A stretch of 10,107 nt of DNA from an uncultured Clostridium sp. (GTDB lineage: Bacteria; Bacillota; Clostridia; Lachnospirales; Lachnospiraceae), in assembly GCA_900553925.1 (NCBI GenBank), contig USFH01000075.1, positions 1 through 10,107 of the forward strand. The letters are read 5' to 3'. How positions within the stretch are numbered: position 1 is the first letter of the stretch; each line of letters opens with the position of its first letter. Positions 1 through 6,431 of this stretch are shown here, in pieces. The notes beneath the pieces are model-generated. The model was not told the DNA's origin. It did not search any database and worked only from the letters and a program-made list of their open reading frames with translations. Both the position numbers and the translations under genes were made by a program.

Positions 1-504
1 AACGAGTGCAGCAACATAATCCTTAGCGGATGCCGGAGGTGTATCTCTACCATCTAAGAATGGATGTACATATACCCGGTCAAAGCCCTGCTTCTTGCAA
101 AGCTCTAAGATACCATACAGATGTGTATTGTGGCTGTGTACACCACCATCAGACAGAAGTCCCCACAGATGAAGGTCGGAATTGTTCTTCTTGCAGTTTT
201 CAATTGCCTCAAGCATTGCTTCGTTCTCGAAGAAATCGCCATCCTCAATTGCCTTTGTGATCGATGTCAGATCCTGGTAAATAATTCTTCCGGCACCAAT
301 ATTCATATGACCAACCTCAGAGTTACCCATCTGTCCGTCCGGAAGTCCGACTGCAAGTCCGGAAGCATTTCCTCTTACATATGGACACTCTGCCATCAGC
401 TTATCCATCACAGGTGTGTTCGCCATGTAAATTGCATTACCCTCTGTCTTGTCTGTAATGCCATAGCCATCAAGTACCATCAATACAACTGGTTTCTTAC
501 TCAT
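1..504 (-). CDS. gpmI: 2,3-bisphosphoglycerate-independent phosphoglycerate mutase, N-terminal 168 residues (gene runs off the left edge)
   Basis: Cytoplasmic glycolytic enzyme that interconverts 3- and 2-phosphoglycerate using two Mn ions. The open frame starts at an ATG at 504 and is uninterrupted to base 1, giving 168 of the usual ~510 residues. Visible family hallmarks are VLDGYG with metal ligand Asp12, the phosphoserine motif GNSEVGHMNIGAGR with nucleophile Ser62, LLSDGGVHSH with His123, and FLDGRDTPP with Arg153-Asp154. These residue numbers coincide with those of the Bacillus stearothermophilus enzyme. The start is supported by AAGGAGA (511-518 region) 6 bases upstream and by a good promoter. 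The 124-base gap to the upstream cellulase gene and the separate promoter suggest independent, housekeeping expression. The C-terminal part of the phosphatase domain (His and Asp metal ligands) lies outside the window. Identification is close to certain. Confidence 0.97.
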   Translation of the reverse strand, partial: MSKKPVVLMVLDGYGITDKTEGNAIYMANTPVMDKLMAECPYVRGNASGLAVGLPDGQMGNSEVGHMNIGAGRIIYQDLTSITKAIEDGDFFENEAMLEAIENCKKNNSDLHLWGLLSDGGVHSHNTHLYGILELCKKQGFDRVYVHPFLDGRDTPPASAKDYVAALV

Positions 505-548
505 TGTTTATCTCCTTTATATTATAATAATTTATTCTTTGTAATTTC

Positions 549-566
549 CTGTATGATTATATACAG
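549..566. repeat. Perfect 6-bp inverted repeat (CTGTAT-N6-ATACAG) over the gpmI -10 box
   Basis: The arms CTGTAT (549-554) and ATACAG (561-566) are perfect inverted complements separated by 6 bases, and the dyad spans the TATAAT box of the gpmI promoter. A dyad overlapping a -10 element is a classic operator position, so a repressor site is possible. The arms are short and A+T-rich, so chance is a serious alternative. Confidence 0.4.
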
Positions 567-584
567 TTGTGCGCTATTTTTCAA
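556..584 (-). promoter_or_regulatory. Sigma-A type promoter of gpmI
   Basis: On the minus strand a TTGAAA box (579-584) is followed after exactly 17 bases by a consensus TATAAT (556-561). Transcription would begin near base 549 and give a leader of about 45 bases containing the AAGGAGA ribosome site. This is the best promoter match in the window. It sits wholly in the intergenic gap between the cellulase stop codon and the gpmI start. Confidence 0.82.
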
Positions 585-628
585 GATTTTATCGACATGA
601 AATTATCATATATTTGTGTGTGTATATG

Positions 629-2149
629 TTATTCGTAATACTCTCCTAAGCTGATTCCATTGATACCAAGCGGGATTGCATGATCAAGTCCGATGAACTT
701 CCCGCCGTTGTTCCACAGGACTTCTTTTACAAATGCATACTTCTCCTCATCCCATGTCGTGAAATCATCTAAGACCATGCCGCCGGTATCTCCGGAGTTC
801 GCATTGAAGCACCAGAAGGTGTGATTCAGCTTGTTCTTCTGTATGAGTTCGCGCATATAGGTCATCCAGGTGATGTTCGGTTCCGTCATAAATCCGCCCC
901 ACTCACCGATCAGAAGCGGTGCGATATTATCCTCATGGATATAAAACCAGTTATCGTGCCAGCAGTCTTTCATCAGGCTGTCGTATGTATAACTGCCCTG
1001 AAACCAAGGCTGTTCATATACGGTCGGGCCATAATCGTGCGGCGAATATACAAGCTTGTTCTGATATTTGCCGAGGTCAACCGGGTAATCTGCGACACCG
1101 CGCAGGTTTCCGCCCCACCAGTTGAAATAATAATCATCCTCATTCGTCGATGCATAATCGCCGTTCTTCTTGATATCAACCGGATAGATTTCCGTTCCTT
1201 CCACAAGCACGAGTACATTCGGATTCTTCGACAGCACAGCATTTGCAGCACGCTCTGCCGTGTATTTCCAGTTGTTCTCAGACTTCGAATCGTTCCAGAT
1301 TGCCGCACCGTCGCCTTCGTTCGGCTTTCCATGCGGTTCATTCTTCAGGTCGTAGGCGATGATCGTATCATCGTTCTTGTAGCGGTCAGCCATCCACGAA
1401 AGTGCATACAGATAATCGTCAGTCGATATCCGGTCCGTATACCAGAGATTCACCATATGCCCGCTCGCATTCGTCTCCGCGCAATGGATATCAATGATCA
1501 GCTTCAATCCATTCGCACGGCACTGTCCGATCACATACTCGAAGATCTGCAGGCTGTCCATCCCAACGAGATAATCATTGGTTGCCTGATTGAAATTCGC
1601 ATCCAGATACTCACCGTTCGACCACTGTAAGATCAGCTCTGCCGAAAATGGCACACGAATCACATTGAATCCGTGGTTTGCAATCTCCTGAATTGACTGA
1701 TTCAGGTCGGATGCCCAAAGTCCGTCAAATGTATTGGTTCCCGTATTGTAGCCGAACCAGTTAATACCGGTCAGCCAAACTTCATTGCCATCTGCATCCA
1801 CGATCTTGTTGCCATCGGTAAACAGCCAGTCATCGGTCGTCGGTTCCGGCACGTCCATCGCGCCATAGTCCACATCCCGGTCTACAGACACGTGATTGGT
1901 GGCTGCTGTCTCGTTCACAGAGTCATCCGAAGTATCGTTCGTAGCAGAAGCATTGGTCGAAGCATCATTCTGATTGCCTGAATTTCCGCCCGTTACCTCA
2001 TCCGACTGAGCTTCTGTCGAACCGGATGCAGACTTGTTGGTTTCTGCTTTATCCCATTTTCCCTGTATGCACATACCAAGCAGCATGCCGAGCAGAAAGA
2101 CGATAATAAAGAGCAATATGAATATTACGACTTTTAGTTTTTGATTCAT
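629..2149 (-). CDS. Membrane-anchored endo-beta-1,4-glucanase, glycoside hydrolase family 5 (subfamily 1-like)
   Basis: Predicted surface cellulase that cleaves internal beta-1,4-glucosidic bonds by the retaining mechanism. From the chosen ATG it has 506 residues. A signal anchor of about 22 hydrophobic residues (7-28) comes first, then a Ser/Thr/Asn/Asp-rich linker (~32-97), then one TIM-barrel catalytic domain (~100-490). The motif YDLKNEPHG carries the acid/base Glu271, and IGEWGG carries the nucleophile Glu416. Supporting active-site residues are Arg165 (NVIRVPF), His222 (DIH), His371 (SPHDYG) and Trp446 (TFWCFN). The segments WWGGNL, YPVDL and PWFQG resemble the Acidothermus E1 cellulase type (from memory). 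No carbohydrate-binding module or dockerin is present. The same frame stays open to an ATG at 2254, but that extension translates the upstream operon's terminator and has no ribosome site. The ATG at 2149 has GAGGGG upstream. The LLGMC run is a poor lipobox (Met before Cys), so an uncleaved anchor is more likely. GH5 assignment is firm; exact substrate preference is inferred. Confidence 0.93.
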   Translation of the reverse strand: MNQKLKVVIFILLFIIVFLLGMLLGMCIQGKWDKAETNKSASGSTEAQSDEVTGGNSGNQNDASTNASATNDTSDDSVNETAATNHVSVDRDVDYGAMDVPEPTTDDWLFTDGNKIVDADGNEVWLTGINWFGYNTGTNTFDGLWASDLNQSIQEIANHGFNVIRVPFSAELILQWSNGEYLDANFNQATNDYLVGMDSLQIFEYVIGQCRANGLKLIIDIHCAETNASGHMVNLWYTDRISTDDYLYALSWMADRYKNDDTIIAYDLKNEPHGKPNEGDGAAIWNDSKSENNWKYTAERAANAVLSKNPNVLVLVEGTEIYPVDIKKNGDYASTNEDDYYFNWWGGNLRGVADYPVDLGKYQNKLVYSPHDYGPTVYEQPWFQGSYTYDSLMKDCWHDNWFYIHEDNIAPLLIGEWGGFMTEPNITWMTYMRELIQKNKLNHTFWCFNANSGDTGGMVLDDFTTWDEEKYAFVKEVLWNNGGKFIGLDHAIPLGINGISLGEYYE

Positions 2150-2161
2150 GTAGATTGATTT

Positions 2162-2167
2162 CCCCTC
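2162..2167 (-). promoter_or_regulatory. Ribosome binding site that decides the cellulase start
   Basis: GAGGGG lies 12 bases before the ATG at 2149, a slightly long but workable spacing. Neither upstream in-frame ATG (2188 and 2254) has a purine-rich site at a usable distance. Together with the terminator just upstream, this places the true N-terminus at MNQKLKVV. Confidence 0.6.
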
Positions 2168-2179
2168 TGTTTTTTTATA

Positions 2180-2185
2180 ATTATA
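2180..2185 (-). promoter_or_regulatory. Candidate -10 box for the cellulase gene
   Basis: A consensus TATAAT on the minus strand lies between the operon terminator and the cellulase ribosome site, where a promoter is needed. I find no good -35 hexamer 16-18 bases upstream, so this may be a weak or activator-dependent promoter. The leader would be only about 23 bases. Confidence 0.4.
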
Positions 2186-2209
2186 CATGATGAAAGGGAA
2201 GAAAGCGAG

Positions 2210-2249
2210 AAAAAATCCCCTCTTTACCAGAATATCTGACAAAAAGGGG
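2210..2249 (-). terminator. Rho-independent terminator closing the ABC/lipoprotein operon
   Basis: On the minus strand a 33-base hairpin (2249 to 2217) pairs 15 positions without a bulge. It opens with CCCC/GGGG, includes three G-T wobbles, and closes with CAGA/TCTG around a 3-base TAT loop. The next bases are ATTTTTT (2216-2210), the expected U-tract. The hairpin begins 26 bases after the stop codon of the 2276-3115 gene. It separates that operon from the cellulase gene and shows that coding sequence does not continue through here. Confidence 0.88.
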
Positions 2250-2275
2250 TTCATACTATCGAATCTAAAATGGTA

Positions 2276-3115
2276 CTATTTTTCAAGTGGCCGCACCGCA
2301 TACTTGCTCATCGTCACGGCCGCAACCAGACATGCCAACACCAACAGTAACTCGAATTTGACCCGGATAAATAACTGGTCGAGCTTCGCCTGCGTCTGAT
2401 AGATCTCCAGTGCGTTATCGTTCGAGAAGGACAGATTCCCGGCAAGTGTCAATACCTTTTGGCTTTGATCCTGTCTGGCAATCCGGATGCGCAGATTCCC
2501 GGAGGCTTTAAGTGTAACCGGATCTCCAATCGCACAGATAAATGGTGTGTCCCCGCCGATATCCGCTTGTACGATCCGCGCGGTACGGCTGTCTCCTGCC
2601 TGTGATGCATCGTTGCCACTATCTGTCGGCTGGTTTGCATTCTGGCTTTGCTCCGTCGAAGAAGTATACGTCACAGTAAGCTCCTCTGTCTGAATCGGCG
2701 CGATATCCTGTGACAGGCTCTGACAGATCTGCTTATACGCGGCATTGTTCGCATAATAGGTCATCGTTGAGCCTTCCTGTGTGATACCATAGACCTCCTG
2801 TATATATGCCTCACTTAAGAGTTCTGCCTCGAAGGATGTTGTGTTTGCCTGATATGACACCGTGACGGAATCACTCACATCATAGCTTACATCTGTGACG
2901 CCCTCAATCTCGCGCACCCGCTGTACCTTGCTGTCTGTAAGCACCTGATCATTCCCAATCAGTTTGAATTCCTCTTTCGTCCGGGTGATCTGCGCATAGC
3001 GCAAGCCATCCCGGATCAGGAATCCACAGCAGACTCCGATTGCGATTACATATAAAATTATAATCTTCACTGCATCCTGCTGTCGGCGCAGGCGCAGAAA
3101 CTCTCGTATCTTCAT
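2276..3115 (-). CDS. Bitopic membrane protein with an extracytoplasmic domain resembling MacB/FtsX-type permeases; no permease helices
   Basis: A 279-residue protein of unproven function. It has a basic N-terminus (KIREFLRLRRQQD), a first membrane helix (~17-35), a large outer domain (~40-250), a second helix (~252-268) and a short basic tail ending RPLEK. The run around residues 57-88, including DSKVQRVREIEGVTDVS, recalls the outer (MacB_PCD-like) domain of MacB/FtsX-family ABC permeases. In those proteins this domain sits between helix 1 and three further helices, and only one follows here. A Ser/Asn/Gln/Asp-rich low-complexity stretch (152-176) interrupts the domain. No remnant of missing helices follows, since the terminator starts 26 bases after the stop, so this is probably a natural short form. 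It is the last gene of the operon, 39 bases after the CARDB-like gene. The ribosome site is weak (GGAG, 14 bases away). It may be a scaffold or accessory of the transporter. The MacB resemblance is by eye only. Confidence 0.7.
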   Translation of the reverse strand: MKIREFLRLRRQQDAVKIIILYVIAIGVCCGFLIRDGLRYAQITRTKEEFKLIGNDQVLTDSKVQRVREIEGVTDVSYDVSDSVTVSYQANTTSFEAELLSEAYIQEVYGITQEGSTMTYYANNAAYKQICQSLSQDIAPIQTEELTVTYTSSTEQSQNANQPTDSGNDASQAGDSRTARIVQADIGGDTPFICAIGDPVTLKASGNLRIRIARQDQSQKVLTLAGNLSFSNDNALEIYQTQAKLDQLFIRVKFELLLVLACLVAAVTMSKYAVRPLEK

Positions 3116-3154
3116 AATCTGTCTAATTGCTCCACACTGATTTCTCCGGAAAAT

Positions 3155-4789
3155 TTATTCCGTATCTTCCTCATCTTGCTTCTTAAGGTGTATCTTCCGT
3201 ACAATGATCACACCTGCAGCAACTGCGATACAGCCAATCACAACCGCCATGATTACCCACCACTGGTTCGTATTGTCCGGTGTTGTCTCTTCCTTCTGGT
3301 CCGAAAATGGGGATTTGATCGTTGTGGTAAATGTCACTTCTTCCGTATATTCTTTGCCGCTTTCGTCCTCGTAATAATAAGTGACCGTGCCTTCGGTATT
3401 TCCATACAGCTTGCTTCCGGACAGTGAACTGACGGATACCTGTGTGCTTCCGGTTGCCGCGGTTCCTGCCTCCATATCTCCGATGAAAATCGTTCCCTGT
3501 GGCTTTAATCCATCTGCCGCAATCTCAGCCCGTACATTATAGATCTTACTTCTGCCTAAGTTCATTGCCTGCACTTTCGCTTCCACAACATCCGCCACGA
3601 CTACCTCACTTGGAAAGCTGAGTTCGTCAAACTGCATCTCGGAAGACTGCTGCACCGTGATCTTCGCTTTACCTGAGGTAGAATATGCATTTCCATCGCC
3701 GTCCGCATAGTCCATGGCAAGATCTAAGTCATACTGTCCGGCAGCAGTCTTCGCATTGACTCGGTAAGAAAATGTAATCGTTGTCTCCTCCTGTGGAGCA
3801 ATCTTTTCGATATAGACGCTGTCAGACTGGCTGAGCAAAGTAAAGCTCTCGGTATCAGCGGTCACAGCGACTGTCATGTTCTTCACTGTATTTTCCTTGC
3901 TTGTGTTAAGCAATGTGATCTCTGCTGTAATTTCATCGCCGGATAAGATCTCGTCCTTGGAGAATTTGTATGATTTCACCATAACCTTTGGTGCAAAAGT
4001 CGGAAGATCTTCAGCTGCCGGCTCTACCACAGCTTCTGTCGTTGCATCCGGATCGATGCCATCACTGATCGTCACATATGATGTAAATTCCTGCTCCACC
4101 GCATTGCCCTTTGTATCCTTTGCTGTGACCTTCAAGATCACCGGATAAGAGCCATTTGTCCGCTTTCCCTTTAATTCTACGGTAAAATCTGCCACGTAGG
4201 CGGAAACCTCTTTGGTGTTTGCATTTACCTTGACGGTCTGCAACCGGATATCCTTCTCGTAGTTTTTAAATACGAACGGTGCTGTCTGCGCATCGCCCAG
4301 ATCAAGCGCCGCCCGTAATGTGTTCCCCCGAAGTTCTCCTTCACTGAGTATCGGAAATACAATGCGAACCGAGCCGTTGGCATTGGTCGGTACATAGCCA
4401 TCTTTGTAAGGCTTCTCCATGCCATCATACTGATTTGCATCATCAATTTTTAAAGTCATTGCATCTGTCTGCGTATCAGTATCTGATTTGTCGTCTATCT
4501 GTGTTTGGCTGTCAGATTTGCCGTCTGCCTGTGTTGTTGCAGGTGCCTGCGTATTTGCCGGTACCTGTGTGGGCGTAAGATCCTGTCCATTCGCAGATGG
4601 ATGCATAGCATTACATGGATGATCCTGCATACTGTAACATGACACATTCCAGGCTTCAATGTTATATACAGTTATATCTGTATTGCATGATTGTGCGGCA
4701 AGAACATTTCCTGCCGGAGATAATCCCATACACATCGTTGCCGCGATTGCCATCGCAAATATTTTCCTCGCTATATGCTTTCGTTTCAT
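3155..4789 (-). CDS. Secreted, C-terminally anchored protein with CARDB/NEW3-like beta-sandwich repeats
   Basis: A 544-residue extracytoplasmic protein. A signal peptide (1-~32, basic MKRKHIARK then a hydrophobic core, likely cut near VLA-A) leads into a short segment with three cysteines (Cys35, 51, 59). A Thr/Gln/Asp linker with an internal 10-residue repeat follows (~68-112). Then come three beta-rich regions (~125-243, ~266-380, ~385-490), a membrane helix (~510-530) and a basic stop-transfer tail RKIHLKK. The second and third regions show the alternating pattern of COG1361/CARDB or NEW3 domains (for example LSGDEITAEITLLNTS). These folds usually bind proteins or glycans rather than catalyse reactions. 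The start overlaps the ATPase stop by 4 bases (ATGA), with GGAGG (4797-4801) 7 bases upstream. This implies translational coupling to the transporter. A partner or substrate-presenting role beside the ABC complex is inferred. Confidence 0.78.
   Translation of the reverse strand: MKRKHIARKIFAMAIAATMCMGLSPAGNVLAAQSCNTDITVYNIEAWNVSCYSMQDHPCNAMHPSANGQDLTPTQVPANTQAPATTQADGKSDSQTQIDDKSDTDTQTDAMTLKIDDANQYDGMEKPYKDGYVPTNANGSVRIVFPILSEGELRGNTLRAALDLGDAQTAPFVFKNYEKDIRLQTVKVNANTKEVSAYVADFTVELKGKRTNGSYPVILKVTAKDTKGNAVEQEFTSYVTISDGIDPDATTEAVVEPAAEDLPTFAPKVMVKSYKFSKDEILSGDEITAEITLLNTSKENTVKNMTVAVTADTESFTLLSQSDSVYIEKIAPQEETTITFSYRVNAKTAAGQYDLDLAMDYADGDGNAYSTSGKAKITVQQSSEMQFDELSFPSEVVVADVVEAKVQAMNLGRSKIYNVRAEIAADGLKPQGTIFIGDMEAGTAATGSTQVSVSSLSGSKLYGNTEGTVTYYYEDESGKEYTEEVTFTTTIKSPFSDQKEETTPDNTNQWWVIMAVVIGCIAVAAGVIIVRKIHLKKQDEEDTE
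4465..4524 (-). repeat. Two imperfect 30-bp tandem units encoding part of a low-complexity linker
   Basis: Units 4465-4494 and 4495-4524 match at 21 of 30 positions. They encode the repeated pattern D-(G/D)-K-S-D-(S/T)-x-T-Q in the linker of the CARDB-like protein (residues ~89-110). The length is a multiple of three, so unit gain or loss would only change linker length. Confidence 0.6.
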
Positions 4790-5469
4790 TTCCAGTCCTC
4801 CATTTCATGTACATAATCACACAGCATCTCGATATCCTGTGCATTATGGCTTGCCAGCATAATTGCCTTTCCACTTTCTTTTAAGGATAATAAGAGCTGT
4901 CGCATCTCCGCGACACCCGCTTTGTCAAGCCCGTTAAATGGCTCGTCTAAGATCAGCACATCCGGATTCTCCATGATTGCCTGTGCGATGCCAAGCCTCT
5001 GCCGCATACCAAGCGAATATTTTGCAACCGGCTTTTTCATCTTTGGATTTAATCCCACGTGCTGTAATGTCTCGATGATCTCATTCTTCCCGATTCTGCC
5101 TTTCAGATCTGCTAAGATCTTCAGGTTCTTATATCCGCTTATCCCCGGCAGGAATCCCGGTGTCTCGATAATCACGCCGAGCTTATCCGGAAAATCACAT
5201 TCCTTCCCGACACGGCTGCCCCCGACATAGATCTGCCCCTTGTCCGGATGCATAAATCCGCAGATGCATTTCATCAGCACGGTTTTTCCACTTCCGTTAT
5301 TTCCAACCACACCGTAGATCTTCCCCGGTGGAATCTCCAGATTCACATCGACTAACACATGCTCTTTCCCGAAGGATTTGTAGACATGTTCCACGACGAT
5401 TCCCTGTTTGCGTTCGTGCCCTTTTTCATTGCTATTTTCTTGTCCGTTTTCATTTCTGGTTTCTTCCAT
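4786..5469 (-). CDS. ABC transporter ATP-binding protein, BcrA/LanF type
   Basis: The 227-residue cytoplasmic ATPase of the neighbouring permeases. Walker A is GNNGSGKT (56-63), the signature is YSLGMRQRLG (151-160), Walker B is VLILDEP with catalytic Glu176, the D-loop is GLD (180-182) and the switch histidine is His208 (ASHN). At the Q-loop position the sequence reads IIETPGF with Glu102 in place of glutamine. That E-loop is known from lantibiotic-immunity LanF and related bacitracin-type ATPases. A hydrophilic Glu/Asn/Lys-rich extension (1-22) precedes the usual domain start, and no in-frame ATG lies closer to the domain. The start at 5469 has GAGG 11 bases upstream. The C-terminus ends soon after the H-loop region, so the long C-terminal domain of some BcrA proteins is absent. 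The gene lies 65 bases after permease 5535-6431 and overlaps the next gene by 4 bases. The likely role is peptide or lipid-drug export or immunity; the substrate is unknown. Confidence 0.93.
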   Translation of the reverse strand: MEETRNENGQENSNEKGHERKQGIVVEHVYKSFGKEHVLVDVNLEIPPGKIYGVVGNNGSGKTVLMKCICGFMHPDKGQIYVGGSRVGKECDFPDKLGVIIETPGFLPGISGYKNLKILADLKGRIGKNEIIETLQHVGLNPKMKKPVAKYSLGMRQRLGIAQAIMENPDVLILDEPFNGLDKAGVAEMRQLLLSLKESGKAIMLASHNAQDIEMLCDYVHEMEDWK

Positions 5470-5534
5470 CTATCTAGGAACCTCATTTCCTCACATTCTG
5501 ATTCTTTGTTATTCATTTAATTTACATAATATAA

Positions 5535-6431
5535 TTATCGTAACTGTGTTCCTGTGAACTGGAACGTATACCTGCGGATCCGGAGCAGACACAATATAAA
5601 TATCAAAAGTGCCACCCCTGAAAAAAATACATACGATACCCATAGTTTCGGCAGATTATCATAGCCGAAGCTATGCATGTAATACGTCGCATGGTTGAGC
5701 GGTGATATCCAGCCGAATATGATGTTTGCATACCGTGACTGCACTGCCGGGATATGAAGAATATCCGACAGTGTATCCGGTGTCAGCAGGAACCCGAATC
5801 CCGAATAGATGATACCTGCGATCATGCCGCCGTTGTCTTTCACCATGTTGAAAAATAATATAATTCCCGCCATCACGATCGAATACCCAAGCATCAGTCC
5901 AAATATGTGGAACATCACCTGATATGGGAAATTCAACTCCATCACTTTCACGAACGATGGCACATTCAGCTCATAACCGATGTTCGAATACCCAAGCACT
6001 GCCGCTGTATCGCTCCACATATCTGCCACAAATGCCTGACTGCTTGCCAAGATACAGGTAGAAAGCAGGATAAAACAAAGGAACAGAAACGTTGCGAGGA
6101 TCAGATACAGGATCTGTCCAAGCACCCACACCTTCCGGTCTATCCGCACCAGAAAGAGCGGCACATCATTTCCAAGGTTCGGCATATCTGCGAATAATAA
6201 AAGCAAGAGTAACGAGATGATCAGCACCGACTGTGCATCGCCGAATGTCCAGATGAACGGCTCTGCCATCTGCAGGATCGTGTCATGTTCCTTCGCGAAT
6301 ACAAGCACCTTGTCGGAAAGCAGGAAGCTTACGATAAACGCGAGGCAAAACGCAAGTATGATCTGTGGATTCTTCTTCCATCTTCTGAAATTTGCAAACG
6401 CGGTAAGCAGGATCTGTCTTAGTTTATACAC
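5535..6431 (-). CDS. ABC-2-like transporter permease (298 residues, GTG start)
   Basis: Polytopic membrane subunit. About six hydrophobic helices are visible (~22-40, 66-81, 104-130, 171-196, 202-216, 264-283). A basic amphipathic N-terminus (LRQILLTAFANFRRWKKNP) resembles the coupling region of ABC-2 permeases. The start is GTG at 6431, 10 bases after a full AAGGAGG. It overlaps the end of the preceding permease gene by 8 bases, so the two are translationally coupled. It is followed after 65 bases by the ATPase gene. Together with 6424-7047 it would form a heterodimeric channel, as LanE/LanG do. Family assignment rests on topology, size and context, because these permeases share few fixed motifs. 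The direction of transport and substrate are not visible. Confidence 0.82.
   Translation of the reverse strand: MYKLRQILLTAFANFRRWKKNPQIILAFCLAFIVSFLLSDKVLVFAKEHDTILQMAEPFIWTFGDAQSVLIISLLLLLLFADMPNLGNDVPLFLVRIDRKVWVLGQILYLILATFLFLCFILLSTCILASSQAFVADMWSDTAAVLGYSNIGYELNVPSFVKVMELNFPYQVMFHIFGLMLGYSIVMAGIILFFNMVKDNGGMIAGIIYSGFGFLLTPDTLSDILHIPAVQSRYANIIFGWISPLNHATYYMHSFGYDNLPKLWVSYVFFSGVALLIFILCLLRIRRYTFQFTGTQLR

Noticed and set aside
121..600. A plus-strand open frame of 159 codons over the gpmI start
   Set aside because: It runs antisense through gpmI and its promoter. GpmI catalytic motifs on the other strand are unambiguous.
606..628. Possible terminator after the cellulase stop codon (CATATA...TATATG dyad)
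   Set aside because: The stem is only six A-T-rich pairs with a 10-base loop and no T-tract follows. I see no convincing terminator between the cellulase gene and gpmI, so read-through is possible.
821..1630. A long plus-strand open frame (269 codons) inside the cellulase gene
   Set aside because: It is antisense to strongly conserved GH5 coding sequence, its translation shows no recognisable motif or domain, and no ribosome site was evident. It is a shadow frame.
5472..5488. Small hairpin (AGGAA/TTCCT) placing the ATPase ribosome site in its loop
   Set aside because: The stem is five base pairs, leaves the GAGG exposed, and is easily expected by chance.
5548..5565. Inverted repeat GTTCC-N8-GGAAC at the 3' end of the 5535-6431 permease
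   Set aside because: It lies within the coding sequence, is short and has no T-tract. There is no reason to call it a terminator or operator.
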